The notes beneath the pieces are model-generated. The model searched no databases, was not told the DNA's origin, and saw only the letters and a list, made by a program, of their open reading frames with translations. The translations under genes were made by a program, and so were the position numbers. A stretch of 64,000 nt of DNA from assembly GCA_963205385.1 (NCBI GenBank), contig CAUJKE010000206.1, positions 43,659-107,658 on the forward strand, in the 5' to 3' direction. This DNA is from Planctomycetota bacterium. GTDB taxonomy: Bacteria; Planctomycetota; Planctomycetia; Pirellulales; Pirellulaceae. Below are positions 37,377 to 46,729 of this stretch, piece by piece; the first letter of the stretch is position 1; each line of letters begins with the position of its first letter.

Positions 37377-37757
37377 ATGACAACTTATCCCGATGATGCT
37401 GATGGTCAAGTGCTGGCGGAGTTGGCCTCAATGGGGGTCGAGATGTCACTACCGCTGCTGATTGAATTCCCCGTCGCGGTGCCCGACGAAGCGGCCGCCC
37501 ACAAAGTGCACAGCGCGCTGACAAAAGCCGGCTACGATTGCCAGACTGAGTACGATGAAGGCGAGCCCGACTTCGATGACGAATTCGATACCGATGACGA
37601 AGAGTTCGGTCCCGCCTGGACCGTTTTCGCCAGGGTCACGATGGTTCCAGAGTATGACGAGATCGTGCGCATCCAGGCCGAACTGGATCAACTCGCGCAG
37701 CCCCTCGGCGGCCACTCCGACGGTTGGGGCGTGATGCTCGACGACGAAGATGAGTAA
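37377..37757 (+). CDS. rraB: RraB-like ribonuclease E inhibitor
   Basis: The 126-residue protein has the RraB (DUF695-related) layout: PLLIEFPVAVPDEAAAHKVH, then an acidic linker EPDFDDEFDTDDEEFGP and WTVFARVTMVPEYDEIVRIQ, ending LGGHSDGWGVML. RraB of E. coli modulates RNase E degradosome activity. The acidic linker is unusually rich in Asp/Glu. The ATG at 37377 (MTTYPDDAD) is preceded by AGGAG at 8 bp; the track start is 80 codons further upstream. No neighbour suggests a partner. Confidence 0.85.
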   Translation: MTTYPDDADGQVLAELASMGVEMSLPLLIEFPVAVPDEAAAHKVHSALTKAGYDCQTEYDEGEPDFDDEFDTDDEEFGPAWTVFARVTMVPEYDEIVRIQAELDQLAQPLGGHSDGWGVMLDDEDE

Positions 37758-38085
37758 GACCAGCGTTCGGGCTGTCTGATCAGCCGACGATGCACGAAAA
37801 GAAACAGGGCGGTCAGGGTGATTACGCTGCATCGCCAGGGGTGAATGAGCTCTCGATGCTCACGCCAGCCACCAAACCACGACCCCATCCGTGTTGCCTG
37901 GATGGGGTCCAAAATGATACCAAAGGCAGGCGGAAGAGCCGTTCTCGGTTCATTCGCACGTCGCTGGGGGCGCGCGTCGTACCGTTGTGTCATCCTACCG
38001 TTGGCGTGCAATGACCGCCGAAGCTGGTTACAATGGCCGTTTCGGCTTCCGCTACTCCACCCTCCCACCACCTCGGAATTCCTTC
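37758..38085. other. 328-bp intergenic region with palindrome
   Basis: No gene is seen. It contains a 10-bp perfect stem GACCCCATCC-gtgttgcct-GGATGGGGTC (37881-37909), related in its GACCCCATC start to the palindromes at 20341 and 28987. Confidence 0.4.
37881..37909. repeat. Dispersed palindrome, copy 3 (divergent)
   Basis: Perfect 10-bp stem with a 9-nt loop. Shares the GACCCCATC left arm with copies 1 and 2, but the loop differs. Confidence 0.5.
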
Positions 38086-39369
38086 ATGTCCACCATACAT
38101 TTCACCCGCCGTCGTTTTCTGCAAACCACTGCCGCGGCTTCGACCGTGTTTGCCGTGCCTTATGTTGTGCCGTCCAGCGTCTTTGGCGCGAACGAAAAAA
38201 TCCACACCGGGCATATCGGCCTCGGTGGGCAAGGACGCGGAAACCTGGGGGCGTTCATGAGCAACGCCGTGGCCGTGTGCGACGTTGACCAGAGCCGCCT
38301 CGCGACCGCCGTGAAATCCGTGACCGACAAAGGGAACAAGTGCGAAGGCTACGGCGACTACCGCAAGCTGCTCGACCGCAAGGATATCGACGCCGTTGTC
38401 ATCAGCACGCCGGACCATTGGCACGCGCTGACCACCATCCATGCGTGTCAGGCCGGCAAGGATGTATATTGCGAGAAGCCGTTGTCGCTCACGATCGTCG
38501 AGGGACGCAAGATGGTGGAAGCGGCGCGGGCGAACAAGCGGATTGTGCAGACCGGTTCGCAACAACGCTCGTCCGCCAACTTCCGCGAGGCGTGCGAACT
38601 GGTGCGCAACGGTTATATCGGCAAGCTTCAAAAAGTCACCGTCGGTATCGCCAACGCCAACCATCCCGGCGAACCGATCCCCGATAGCGACCCGCCGGCC
38701 GAACTCGATTACGAGATGTGGCTGGGGCCAGCACCGTATCGGCCGTACAACAAGAAGCGCGTGCACTACAACTTCCGCTTCTTCTGGGACTACAGCGGCG
38801 GGCAAATGACCAACTGGGGCGCGCATCATATCGACATCGCGCACTGGGGCATGGGGATGGACAACAGCGGCCCGGTCTCCGTGGAAGGGACCGCCGAGTT
38901 CCATCCCAAGAAGTGGCACGAAGTGACCGAAAAGGTGCGGCTGACGTACCTGTATCCCAATGGCGTCACGATGATCGTCGGCCAGGGCCAAAAGGACATC
39001 CCCGGCGGTACGGTCTTCATTGGCGATAAGGGGACGATCGAAGTCAACCGCGGCAAGCTCACCAGCACCCCCGGCGACATCATCAAGACGAAGCTCAAGG
39101 ACGGCGACGAGCGGCTCTACGTCAGTAGCGGCCATCACAAGAACTTCTTGGAGTGCATCCAGACTCGTGAACTGCCAATCTGCGATGTCGAAATCGGTCA
39201 TCGCACCGCCACCGCTTGCCACCTAGGCAACCTCGTCGCCCGCATTGGCCGCAAGATCCAGTGGGATCCGGTGAAGGAGCAAATCGTCGGCGACGACGAG
39301 GCCAACCAGATGACCAGCCGCCCCTATCGCGCGCCGTGGTCGCTGGAGAAGAAGTTAGCGCTGCGATAA
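38086..39369 (+). CDS. Tat-exported Gfo/Idh/MocA family oxidoreductase
   Basis: The 427-residue protein starts at MSTIHFTRRRFLQTTAAAST, a twin-arginine signal (TRRRFLQ), followed by a Rossmann domain (IGLGGQGRGN, AVAVCDVDQSRLATA) with the catalytic-loop motif CEKPLS and a C-terminal alpha/beta domain (WDYSGGQMTNWGAHHIDIAH). It probably binds NAD(P) and oxidises or reduces a sugar or inositol. Exported members are abundant in planctomycetes. The track start 33 codons upstream is not supported. No operon partner is apparent. Confidence 0.92.
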   Translation: MSTIHFTRRRFLQTTAAASTVFAVPYVVPSSVFGANEKIHTGHIGLGGQGRGNLGAFMSNAVAVCDVDQSRLATAVKSVTDKGNKCEGYGDYRKLLDRKDIDAVVISTPDHWHALTTIHACQAGKDVYCEKPLSLTIVEGRKMVEAARANKRIVQTGSQQRSSANFREACELVRNGYIGKLQKVTVGIANANHPGEPIPDSDPPAELDYEMWLGPAPYRPYNKKRVHYNFRFFWDYSGGQMTNWGAHHIDIAHWGMGMDNSGPVSVEGTAEFHPKKWHEVTEKVRLTYLYPNGVTMIVGQGQKDIPGGTVFIGDKGTIEVNRGKLTSTPGDIIKTKLKDGDERLYVSSGHHKNFLECIQTRELPICDVEIGHRTATACHLGNLVARIGRKIQWDPVKEQIVGDDEANQMTSRPYRAPWSLEKKLALR

Positions 39370-39826
39370 TAGCCGCGTGAACCCCAATGTTGCCAACAAA
39401 ACGGAGCCGAAGTCGCCTTGACTTCGGTTGCGCATGGTCGTTTTCGATGAGGGGTCGGCCGGACGTAGAGATTTGCAGCGCGGTGGCACCGTCGAGGGTG
39501 GCAGGCTTGCCAGTGCGGGAGCGCGAGTTCGTGTGGCTTTCATCATAATCGTTCACCGAGAGTACGCCATCCTGGGTTGGCGAGTCGAAGCCTGAACTTT
39601 AGCGGTGCGTTGCCTTCGCCGGTCGAGCCGCTGAGTGCTGAAGACTGGTTGGCACTCGCTGGCCGAGATTGCTCAAGATGTCACGTTCGATTTGTGTAGC
39701 CGGGGACACCTGTTGCCATTCAACGACAAAGTAGCATGCCTACTCGCGATCCCGCACTGGCAAGCCAAGTGGCACGCCTGGCAGTTTCGCGTGTGTCACT
39801 CCGGCGGCGCTGCGCGCATTGCACGG
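39370..39826. other. 457-bp intergenic region with short palindromic words
   Basis: No coding region is convincing on either strand. The recurring word CACTGGCAAGC and its complement appear at 39498-39515 and 39755-39775, together with an uneven GC profile, suggesting debris of repeats or a lost gene. It lies after the Gfo/Idh/MocA stop and before the DUF2071 stop. Confidence 0.4.
39755..39775. repeat. CACTGGCAAGC-type imperfect palindrome
   Basis: cactggcaagccaagtggca (plus a final c) is close to a palindrome; related copies are at 11417-11439 and (reverse) 39498-39515. Confidence 0.45.
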
Positions 39827-40567
39827 TCAGGCCTCGATTTCTGTGGAACAGCAAAGATCGGGGCGACCGTGCCACTCGTGAACAATGTTCCGCATGAGGA
39901 GCGCGCAGTCAAATTCAACCGTGCCTGCTGGAAATCGCGTCGCATCCTCGAAGAAGCTGGATTGGATGGCATCGACATCGAGCGGTTCGACATGCCAGTT
40001 TTGGCAGTGCAATTCAAGGCCGTCGAATTTGCCGTTGATGCCGGTGTGCGAATATCCCAGCGAGCCCTGCGCGAAGAATTCGGAAGCCGCGTGAAGGGAG
40101 TCGAAAACCGAAGCCGGCGGAATCGTTGACGCGACGCGACCAGAAACATGAACCGTTGTCGTACCGTCGTCGCTCTGCATCTGGACCGAGTAATGAGCGT
40201 TGGTTTCGACGACCGTGAATCGTGCATGGTGATGGATTCCAGGAAAGATCCGGCCACCAGCCAACGCATTGAGCCGGGAGTCTGTATCGCGACGGGGTAT
40301 ATAGACGCCGTGCATCTTTTCGCCTTCCGCTTCCCATTCAACGGCAATTCGGTGGGCGGCATTTTCCGAGCTGATTCCCCACGCCCAAGGCAGGAACTTC
40401 GGTCGCACCTGTTTCAAACGAATGAGGCAGATGCCGCCTATCGCGAAACCGTTGATGATCTGCGGTCGAAACGGCGGCGGCAACACAGCGGCCATGCACG
40501 CTGGATCAACGTGATAGTTCGCGAGAATGCGTCGATCAATGATCCCGCTGATGGCTGGTAATCGCAT
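39827..40567 (-). CDS. DUF2071 family protein (YqjF-like)
   Basis: The 246-residue protein resembles the DUF2071/YqjF family, related in fold to acetoacetate decarboxylase: NYHVDPACMAAVLPPPFRPQ at the start, GGICLIRLKQVRPKFLPWAW, and GVYIPRRDTDSRLNALAGGR. No catalytic lysine or metal site can be assigned with confidence. The starting ATG is divergent from the TIGR01777 oxidoreductase, sharing about 200 bp of upstream DNA. Confidence 0.82.
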   Translation of the reverse strand: MRLPAISGIIDRRILANYHVDPACMAAVLPPPFRPQIINGFAIGGICLIRLKQVRPKFLPWAWGISSENAAHRIAVEWEAEGEKMHGVYIPRRDTDSRLNALAGGRIFPGIHHHARFTVVETNAHYSVQMQSDDGTTTVHVSGRVASTIPPASVFDSLHAASEFFAQGSLGYSHTGINGKFDGLELHCQNWHVEPLDVDAIQSSFFEDATRFPAGTVEFDCALLMRNIVHEWHGRPDLCCSTEIEA

Positions 40568-40769
40568 GGAATCGCCGTGGGCCGAAGTTGCAGACAGTCA
40601 ATGGTCGCAACCCACATTGTAGCCGTCGGTGACTGGTTGGTCACACGACTTCCTGCGTGCACCCAGCCGCCGGTGGAGGCTGAAGGCGTCTGGGGAATTG
40701 TTGGGGTGAGTTAATTCCCTTGCCATTGTGCGGTCATGGGAGAAAGAACTTGCTCTCGGATTTAGCTCC

Positions 40770-41717
40770 ATGACCCACTCCCTTTCTGGCCAACGAATCG
40801 TCATTGCCGGTGGCAGCGGATTCTTGGGCGTGTCACTCAGCCAGCACCTGGCTGGGTGTGGCGCGGAAGTCGTCATCCTGTCGCGCCACGAACCGAATTG
40901 TTCTGGCCCGTGGCGGTTTTGTGCGTGGGACGCGCGCTCCCTGGGAAATTGGCGACAGGAATTAGAAGGGGCGGCGGGCCTCGTCAACTTAACCGGTCGC
41001 AGCGTCAACTGTATCAAGACGCCTGACCATGTCGACGAAATCCTGCGGTCGAGAGTCGAATCCACACACATCCTGGGCAAGGCGTTGCACGAAGTCCATG
41101 CGCCTCCGGCCGTGTGGGTGCAGATGAGTACGGCTCATATTTACGGCGATCCACCGGTTGCTCGTTGTACTGAAGAATCGGCGTTCGGCCACGGGCTGGC
41201 GCCGGATATCGGTCGAGCGTGGGAAGCAGCATTTCAGGCGAGCATCTTGCCGGGCCAACGAGGCGTCGTTCTGCGCCCCAGCTTTGTCCTGGGCCAGGAT
41301 CGTGGCGCCGGGGGCGGTGCGCTTGACACCCTTACGATGCTGACCCGGTGCGGGCTTGGCGGCCGGGTCGGCAGCGGCCAGCAAGGAATGAGTTGGATTC
41401 ATGAAACAGACCTCAATCGCCTGTTCGAGCGTGCGCTGACCGACGATTCCATGAGCGGCGCCTACATCGCATCGTCGCCACATCCGGTTTCTCAAGCGGA
41501 GTTTATGCGCAGGCTGCGGCGAGCCGTGGGAATGCCCTGGGGGCTTCCCGCGTTCACTTGGATGGTGCGAATTGGCGCGCCGCTGTTCTTGAAAACCGAT
41601 CCAGAACTTGCACTCTATGGCCGTTATGTGCTACCGGAGCGACTGGGCAAGGAAGGTTTCACGTTTCACCTGCCTGAGTTGGATTCCGCCCTGAAAAACC
41701 TGTTCGGTCGGACTTGA
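40770..41717 (+). CDS. TIGR01777-family NAD-dependent epimerase/oxidoreductase
   Basis: The 315-residue protein has a Rossmann fold with [20 protein letters not shown], the [11 protein letters not shown] segment and [13 protein letters not shown], all matching the TIGR01777 subgroup of extended SDR proteins. The C-terminal [20 protein letters not shown] region is typical. Substrate unknown. The ATG at 40770 ([12 protein letters not shown]) is chosen over the GTG at 40728; neither has a strong ribosome site. It is divergent from DUF2071, a neighbour seen in other bacteria. Confidence 0.88.
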   Translation: MTHSLSGQRIVIAGGSGFLGVSLSQHLAGCGAEVVILSRHEPNCSGPWRFCAWDARSLGNWRQELEGAAGLVNLTGRSVNCIKTPDHVDEILRSRVESTHILGKALHEVHAPPAVWVQMSTAHIYGDPPVARCTEESAFGHGLAPDIGRAWEAAFQASILPGQRGVVLRPSFVLGQDRGAGGGALDTLTMLTRCGLGGRVGSGQQGMSWIHETDLNRLFERALTDDSMSGAYIASSPHPVSQAEFMRRLRRAVGMPWGLPAFTWMVRIGAPLFLKTDPELALYGRYVLPERLGKEGFTFHLPELDSALKNLFGRT

Positions 41718-41936
41718 CGGTTAATTCGACTGGCGACGCGGCAGAGATCCCGGACGGGGACACGATTCTGCGGCACGGTCAACAAAAAACGAGCAGCGAG
41801 CGTATGCGTGCTTCCCAGTTCCGCGCGCCGCCCCACAGCGGACCGGGGAGCAACTGTCGATATCTACCACCAGGCGCCTCGGCTCCTTAGAATATGCCTC
41901 ATTCACCCCATCCACTTCCGACAATGCCTCCGCCTG

Positions 41937-42467
41937 ATGAAAATTTTGCTCGATGAACGTCAGGTGCGCGCAGGCGTGTTGCGGATGGCCGAGGCGATTG
42001 GCGCGGAGTATGGCTCGCGCCCCTTGACGGTGATCGCGGTGATGACCGGGAGCGTCGTGCTCCTGGCCGACTTGATTCGGCTGCTCGCCATGCCGCTGCG
42101 CGTCGGGGTGTTGCAGGCGTCGAGCTATAAAGGGAGCACCGAGCGCGGCGAACTGATAATCAACGCGGATCTGATGCCCGACGTGACCGACCACGACGTG
42201 CTGGTGGTGGACGACATCTTCGACACCGGCCACACGCTGACCAAGGTCGTGGCCCGTTTGCGCCAACTGCGGCCGACTTCCGTCCGCACGAGCGTGCTAT
42301 TGCGCAAGGCGGGGCGGCAGGAAGTGGCGTACGAACCGGACTTCGTCGCGTTTGAGATTCCCGACGAATTCGTCGTCGGCTATGGGCTCGACTATCGCGA
42401 TGCGTACCGCAACCTGCCTTACATCGCCACGCTGGACGAGGACGACATCGCCAGCACACTGCCATGA
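41937..42467 (+). CDS. hpt: Hypoxanthine phosphoribosyltransferase
   Basis: The 176-residue enzyme has the PRPP loop VLVVDDIFDTGHTL (about 88-101), the SSYKGSTERGEL flap and the C-terminal purine loop FVVGYGLDYRDAYRNLPYIA. It salvages hypoxanthine and guanine to IMP/GMP. I start at the ATG MKILLDERQV (41937) because the upstream track frame is not conserved. Its stop overlaps the ATG of the following glycosyltransferase (ATGA), indicating translational coupling. Confidence 0.93.
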   Translation: MKILLDERQVRAGVLRMAEAIGAEYGSRPLTVIAVMTGSVVLLADLIRLLAMPLRVGVLQASSYKGSTERGELIINADLMPDVTDHDVLVVDDIFDTGHTLTKVVARLRQLRPTSVRTSVLLRKAGRQEVAYEPDFVAFEIPDEFVVGYGLDYRDAYRNLPYIATLDEDDIASTLP

Positions 42468-43642
42468 ACTCGCTGCGCATCGCGCTAGTTTCGCGCCGGT
42501 ATTGGCCGCAGGTTGGCGGGGTCGAAGTGACGACGGCCCGCCTGGCGACGGAGTTTCGCCGCTTGGGCCATCAGCCACGCGTGCTGACGGCGCAGTGGGA
42601 GAGTAGTTGGCCGACTGAAGTCGTGCATCATGAGTTTCCCGTCACTCGCCTGGTGCAGCCGCAAATTCGCGGGTGGGGAACCATTCGCTACCTGCACGCC
42701 CTCTCGCGCTGGCTCCGCAAGCATGTGTCCGAATTGGATGCGGTGGTCGTTTCCACTTTGCGGCACGACGCCTACGCGGCAATCGCCACGTTGCGAAACA
42801 CGCCCGTCCCGGTCATTGTTCGCGCCGCCGGCGCCGGTGCAACGAGCGATGTCGCGTGGCAGCGCGAGGCGCGCTTCGGCGGTCGTGTTCAGCGCGCTTG
42901 CCTCACGGCGGACGCGATCATCGCACCCAGCGCCGGCCTGGAAGATGAACTGCTGCTCGCTGGCTATCCGCGGGCGCGCACGCATTTAGTCCCAAGCGGC
43001 GTGGAACTTGTTCCGCTCCGCCAGGTCGCAGACCGCGGCGCGGCGCGGCGCGCGGTGGCCGATGCGAACCTGTCGCTCGAAATGGTTCCAGACGCGCCGC
43101 TGGTCGTATTCACCGGCCGTCTCGAGGAGCAAAAGGGGCTGGCCGACCTGGTGGCCGCCTGGGATTTATTTTCCCGCAAACAGCCGAACGCCCGCGCGTG
43201 GATGATTGGGGACGGGCCGTTTCGCGAGACTTTGTATGAACTGATCGTCGACCGCGGTTTGCATCATCAGATGTTCCTGCCGGGGGCGTTCGACGACGTC
43301 GCAGGCGTGCTCACCGCGGCCGATCTGTTTGTGCAGCCTGCACACGCCGCGGGAAGTTCGCTGGCGCTGCTGGAAGCGATGGCCGCCGGCGTGCCGATCA
43401 TCGCCACGGACATCCCCGCGCACCGGGAACTGCTGGCGCATGAAGAACACGCGCTCCTCGTCCCGCCGCACGATCCGCCTGCGCTCGTCGCGGCGATCGA
43501 GCGGTTGCTCGTCGATGAACGACTCGCCGAGCGTTTAGTCACCGCCGCCCGAGCCCGCGTGGAAGCGCGGCATTCCATCGAACAAGCGGCCGATCGTTAT
43601 CTGGAGATCATCGAACACGCCATGCGTGCGAAGCGCAAGTAA
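42464..43642 (+). CDS. Family 4 glycosyltransferase
   Basis: The 392-residue GT-B protein has an N-terminal acceptor domain (VSRRYWPQVGGVEVTTARLA) and a C-terminal nucleotide-sugar domain with VVFTGRLEEQKGLADLVAAW, MIGDGPFRETLYE and GSSLALLEAMAAGVPIIATD, including the Glu of the EX7E-type motif. It transfers a sugar from a nucleotide donor to an unknown lipid or glycan acceptor. It overlaps hpt by 4 bp, so cotranscription is likely. Confidence 0.92.
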   Translation: MNSLRIALVSRRYWPQVGGVEVTTARLATEFRRLGHQPRVLTAQWESSWPTEVVHHEFPVTRLVQPQIRGWGTIRYLHALSRWLRKHVSELDAVVVSTLRHDAYAAIATLRNTPVPVIVRAAGAGATSDVAWQREARFGGRVQRACLTADAIIAPSAGLEDELLLAGYPRARTHLVPSGVELVPLRQVADRGAARRAVADANLSLEMVPDAPLVVFTGRLEEQKGLADLVAAWDLFSRKQPNARAWMIGDGPFRETLYELIVDRGLHHQMFLPGAFDDVAGVLTAADLFVQPAHAAGSSLALLEAMAAGVPIIATDIPAHRELLAHEEHALLVPPHDPPALVAAIERLLVDERLAERLVTAARARVEARHSIEQAADRYLEIIEHAMRAKRK

Positions 43643-43700
43643 GTCCCGGCGTGAACCGCGCGCAGCGGTAGCGTTGGCGTTGCACGATCTCCAGTTTCAG

Positions 43701-43731
43701 GCGCCGCGAACAGCACTTGCTGTCGCGGCGC
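43701..43731. terminator. Hairpin between convergent genes
   Basis: GCGCCGCGAACAGC-actt-GCTGTCGCGGCGC forms a 13-bp stem with one bulged A, without a U tract, between the stops of the glycosyltransferase and the DUF1501 gene. Confidence 0.5.
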
Positions 43732-43760
43732 TTGCTAAAGGACACAATCTCAACAACCGC

Positions 43761-45029
43761 CTACACGAGTTCTTCAATCGGCCGGCGCATATCGACCAGA
43801 AATTGCGGGCGACCGTTAGGATCGATGATGCTCGTCGAGGCGACGTTGATCCCCAGGTTGTGATAGAGCGTGGCGAACACTTCCTGGAAGTGAACGGGGC
43901 GCGCGGCGGCTTCCTCGGCGTACTTGGACGATTCGCCGATCGCCTGGCCAAGCCGCATGCCGCCGCCGGCCAGAAACGCCATCGAAAGCTTCGGCCAATG
44001 GTCGCGCCCGGCCCCTTTGTTGATCCGCGGCGTGCGGCCGAACTCGCCCCACATCACCACGGTCACATCCTTATCGAGGCCCCGGTCGCTCAAGTCCGTG
44101 AGCAGGTTGCTCATGGCGTTGTCGAGTTCGGGGAGTTGCGTCTTGAGCTTGGTGAAGTTGCCGCCATGCGTATCCCAACCGCCCCAGTTGAAAGACACCG
44201 TCCGCACGCCGGCTTCCACTAACCGTCGGGCGGTGAGGAAGTTGGCCCCTTGGCGGCCATAACGCTTCACGATGTCGGGGTCTTCCTTCTTAAGGTCGAG
44301 CGCATCAGCCACTTTGCCGCTCGTGACCACTTCGACCGCGCGCTGCGTGTACGAATCGAGCGCTTCCATCTGGCCGCTGTTATCGACGTCCCGGCGGAGG
44401 CTATCGAGTTGCGCGAGCAGATTGGTGCGACCGCTAAGGCGATCGGAAGTAAGACCGCCAATCAACCTCAGATTGCCGCCACTGGGTTTGTAGGGCTTGT
44501 AGACCGGGCCCAGATAACCCGGTTCGCCTCCGTTGTAGGATATGAACGAAGGCGCGCCGGTGGGCGTGGCGCCTTGGAGTCGCGCCAGCACGCTCCCCAG
44601 CGCAGGGCGACCGCCGACGTTGCGCAAATCTTTGTCCGAATAGCCGCTATGCGTTTGATAATTCGCATGTTGACCGACCGAACCAATCAGCGAACGAATA
44701 ACCGCGAACTTGTCCGCCATGGTCGCCAGTCGCGGGAAGTGCTCGCAAATTTGCAAGCCGCTGACGTTGGTCGAGATCGGGTTGAACTCGCCGCGATACT
44801 CAGAAGGGGCGTCCGGCTTGAGGTCGAACATGTCCTGGTGCGAAGGACCGCCGCTGAGATGGATGTTGATGATCGCCTTTTCGGAACTCCCGATCCCCGC
44901 CTGATCCTCAGCCTTGAGCAGATCGGCCAGCGTGACGCCAGCCATGCCGAGAGCGCCAATTTGGAGGAAACTGCGGCGAGAAACGCCGTCGCAATACGCG
45001 TAGGGACTACTGGTAAAGACGCGAAGCAT
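43761..45029 (-). CDS. DUF1501 exported protein (second)
   Basis: The 422-residue protein starts at MLRVFTSSPYAYCDGVSRRS, with AGGAGG 6 bp upstream and a Tat-like SRRSFLQIGALG; the track start is 33 codons upstream. DUF1501 motifs are present: INIHLSGGPSHQDMFDLKPD, WGGWDTHGGNFTKLKTQLPE, VVMWGEFGRTPRINKGAGRD and MAFLAGGGMRLG. Unlike the copy at 18868 it has no adjacent DUF1549/DUF1553 cytochrome. It should be periplasmic. A 570-bp region lies between it and the glycan operon. Confidence 0.92.
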   Translation of the reverse strand: MLRVFTSSPYAYCDGVSRRSFLQIGALGMAGVTLADLLKAEDQAGIGSSEKAIINIHLSGGPSHQDMFDLKPDAPSEYRGEFNPISTNVSGLQICEHFPRLATMADKFAVIRSLIGSVGQHANYQTHSGYSDKDLRNVGGRPALGSVLARLQGATPTGAPSFISYNGGEPGYLGPVYKPYKPSGGNLRLIGGLTSDRLSGRTNLLAQLDSLRRDVDNSGQMEALDSYTQRAVEVVTSGKVADALDLKKEDPDIVKRYGRQGANFLTARRLVEAGVRTVSFNWGGWDTHGGNFTKLKTQLPELDNAMSNLLTDLSDRGLDKDVTVVMWGEFGRTPRINKGAGRDHWPKLSMAFLAGGGMRLGQAIGESSKYAEEAAARPVHFQEVFATLYHNLGINVASTSIIDPNGRPQFLVDMRRPIEELV

Positions 45030-45600
45030 GTCAACCTCCTGAAACTGTGCGAAAAGAATGAACAGCCAGCGGGCAGCGCGCTCCCACGACCCAGCAAGTG
45101 TGCGGAAACGCCACGGCACCAAGTGCACGTACTTCCCGTAATCTTACAGATCCGGCTTAATCGATCAAACATTTTTGATGGATTTCCTCCGGCGGGCCAA
45201 AACGCCCCCCAAATCCCGCGAAAATCAGCATCTAACTGCCAGTCCATGAATTGGCATTTGAACTTCCGCGGCATTCCGAGAAAGCGCGCGGAAACCACGA
45301 GACACGAAGTGCACAAAGGAAAGTCACGGCGCGAATAGGCGGACGAACGAGCATTCCTGCATTTCATATTCTTCGTCCCCTTCGTGCCCTCGTGGTAAAT
45401 CCCTCATCGCATCCTCTCGCGCCCCCCGTGCTCCCGCGCGCCGGCATTTTCGGCATAACCTGCGCAGTCGCTCCGCCGGCCGTAAGAATCCCGCGTGAGA
45501 TGGGCAGTGCTCTCTTGCTGAACCCCCGATGCTAACTAGCGTGGAATTTGTGTACGCCTGACGCTCCCTTCCGCATCGTCAGCCAATCACAGGGTTCTCC
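45030..45600. other. 571-bp divergent region with an inverted repeat
   Basis: No gene is credible here. ACCACGAGACACGAAG (45294-45309) and CTTCGTGCCCTCGTGGT (45380-45396) are an imperfect inverted repeat about 100 bp end to end, resembling the ACCACGA..CACGAA type of miniature repeat common in planctomycetes and verrucomicrobia. Confidence 0.45.
45294..45396. repeat. Miniature inverted repeat
   Basis: The arms accacgagacacgaag and the reverse complement of cttcgtgccctcgtggt match except for a short indel. No transposase lies between the arms. Confidence 0.55.
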
Positions 45601-46341
45601 ATGCTGCCTGGTCGTCAACATCTCATCGTCTTGCCCGCGTATAACGAGGAAGGCGCGCTGCGTCATACCGTCGCCAAGCTTCAGGCGTTGCCGGATCAGT
45701 TTGAGATTCTAATCGTCAACGATGGCTCCACCGATCGCACGTCGCAGATTGCCCAAGAACTCACGCGCACGAGCCGTCTGAAGCTGTTCGCGATCGATCT
45801 GCCGATCAACGGCGGCATTGGCGTGGCGGTGCAGACCGGTTACTTGTTCGCCGAGAAGGAAGCGCGCTATCACTTCGTGATTCAATTCGACGCCGATGGC
45901 CAGCACGATGCGGCGTCGATCATCAAGCTCGTGGAAGAATGCGAGCGGCGCGGGCTTGATAGTTGCATCGGTTCGCGGTTCCTCGGCCAAGGGGAAGGCT
46001 TCCGTTCGACGTTCACGCGCCGCCTTGGCATTCGCTTTTTGGCGTATTTGATCAGCACCATCGCTGGAACGCGCGTGACCGACCCCACGAGCGGCTTTCG
46101 TTGCGTCGGGCCGCGAGCATGGAAGTCCTTCGCTCAGCGTTATCCGGACGATTATCCCGAACCTGAGTCGCTGTACTGGTGCATTCGCAATCGCCTGAAG
46201 GTCGGCGAGATTCCGGTCGTCATGTACCAGCGTCAGGGAGGCGTCTCGTCGATTCGCGCCCTGCGGCCGGCCTATTACATGGTTAAAGTCACCCTCGGCA
46301 TTCTCGTAGATCTGTTGCGCCGCCAGGAGTTACACCCTTGA
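45601..46341 (+). CDS. Family 2 glycosyltransferase (DPM1-like)
   Basis: The 246-residue GT-A protein has LIVLPAYNEEGALRHTVAKL, FEILIVNDGSTDRT, the metal-binding QFDADGQHD and TRVTDPTSGFRCVGPRAWKS. This resembles polyprenyl-phosphate sugar synthases. It probably moves a sugar to a lipid carrier or glycan. It starts the plus-strand glycan operon, and its stop overlaps the next start (TTGA). Confidence 0.92.
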   Translation: MLPGRQHLIVLPAYNEEGALRHTVAKLQALPDQFEILIVNDGSTDRTSQIAQELTRTSRLKLFAIDLPINGGIGVAVQTGYLFAEKEARYHFVIQFDADGQHDAASIIKLVEECERRGLDSCIGSRFLGQGEGFRSTFTRRLGIRFLAYLISTIAGTRVTDPTSGFRCVGPRAWKSFAQRYPDDYPEPESLYWCIRNRLKVGEIPVVMYQRQGGVSSIRALRPAYYMVKVTLGILVDLLRRQELHP

Positions 46342-46712
46342 ACGCTCCCACTTTGATGCTCGTCGGCGGCGTGGTCGCCTTTTTAGTCACCATCCACTGG
46401 GTGCGCAATCGCGACATGCGCGAGCGCTATGCCATCGGCTGGCTGTTCATGGCGGCGATTTTGCTGCTCTGCGGCTTGTTTCCCAGCGTGATTATGCGGT
46501 GGGCGCACTTCGCGCATCTCAGTTATTCGTCCGCGGTGCTGGTCGTCTCGCTCACCGCCATCTACTGCTTCTCGCTGTTCGTCTCGGTCGCGCTCACCCA
46601 TCAATATCGGCGTAACGTGCGGTTGATGCAGGAACTGGCCATTCTGAGCCAACGGCTGGAACGTTTGCACAACGCCGCTAAGGCGAACCCCGCCGATGAA
46701 GTCGTCCACTGA
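46338..46712 (+). CDS. DUF2304 membrane protein
   Basis: The 124-residue protein starts with TTG (overlapping the upstream stop as TTGA, with CAGGAG 8 bp upstream) and has three TM segments (about 5-22, 33-50, 65-87) with conserved RNRDMRERYAIGWLFMAAIL. The C-terminal tail is charged (LSQRLERLHNAAKANPADE). DUF2304 proteins commonly sit beside family 2 glycosyltransferases and may assist them at the membrane; the mechanism is unknown. Confidence 0.85.
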   Translation: MNAPTLMLVGGVVAFLVTIHWVRNRDMRERYAIGWLFMAAILLLCGLFPSVIMRWAHFAHLSYSSAVLVVSLTAIYCFSLFVSVALTHQYRRNVRLMQELAILSQRLERLHNAAKANPADEVVH

Positions 46713-46729
46713 TCCAGGAGTTGCCGCTG

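Noticed and set aside
37990-39222. 410-residue minus-strand ORF
   Set aside because: Antisense to the Gfo/Idh/MocA gene; no family motif.
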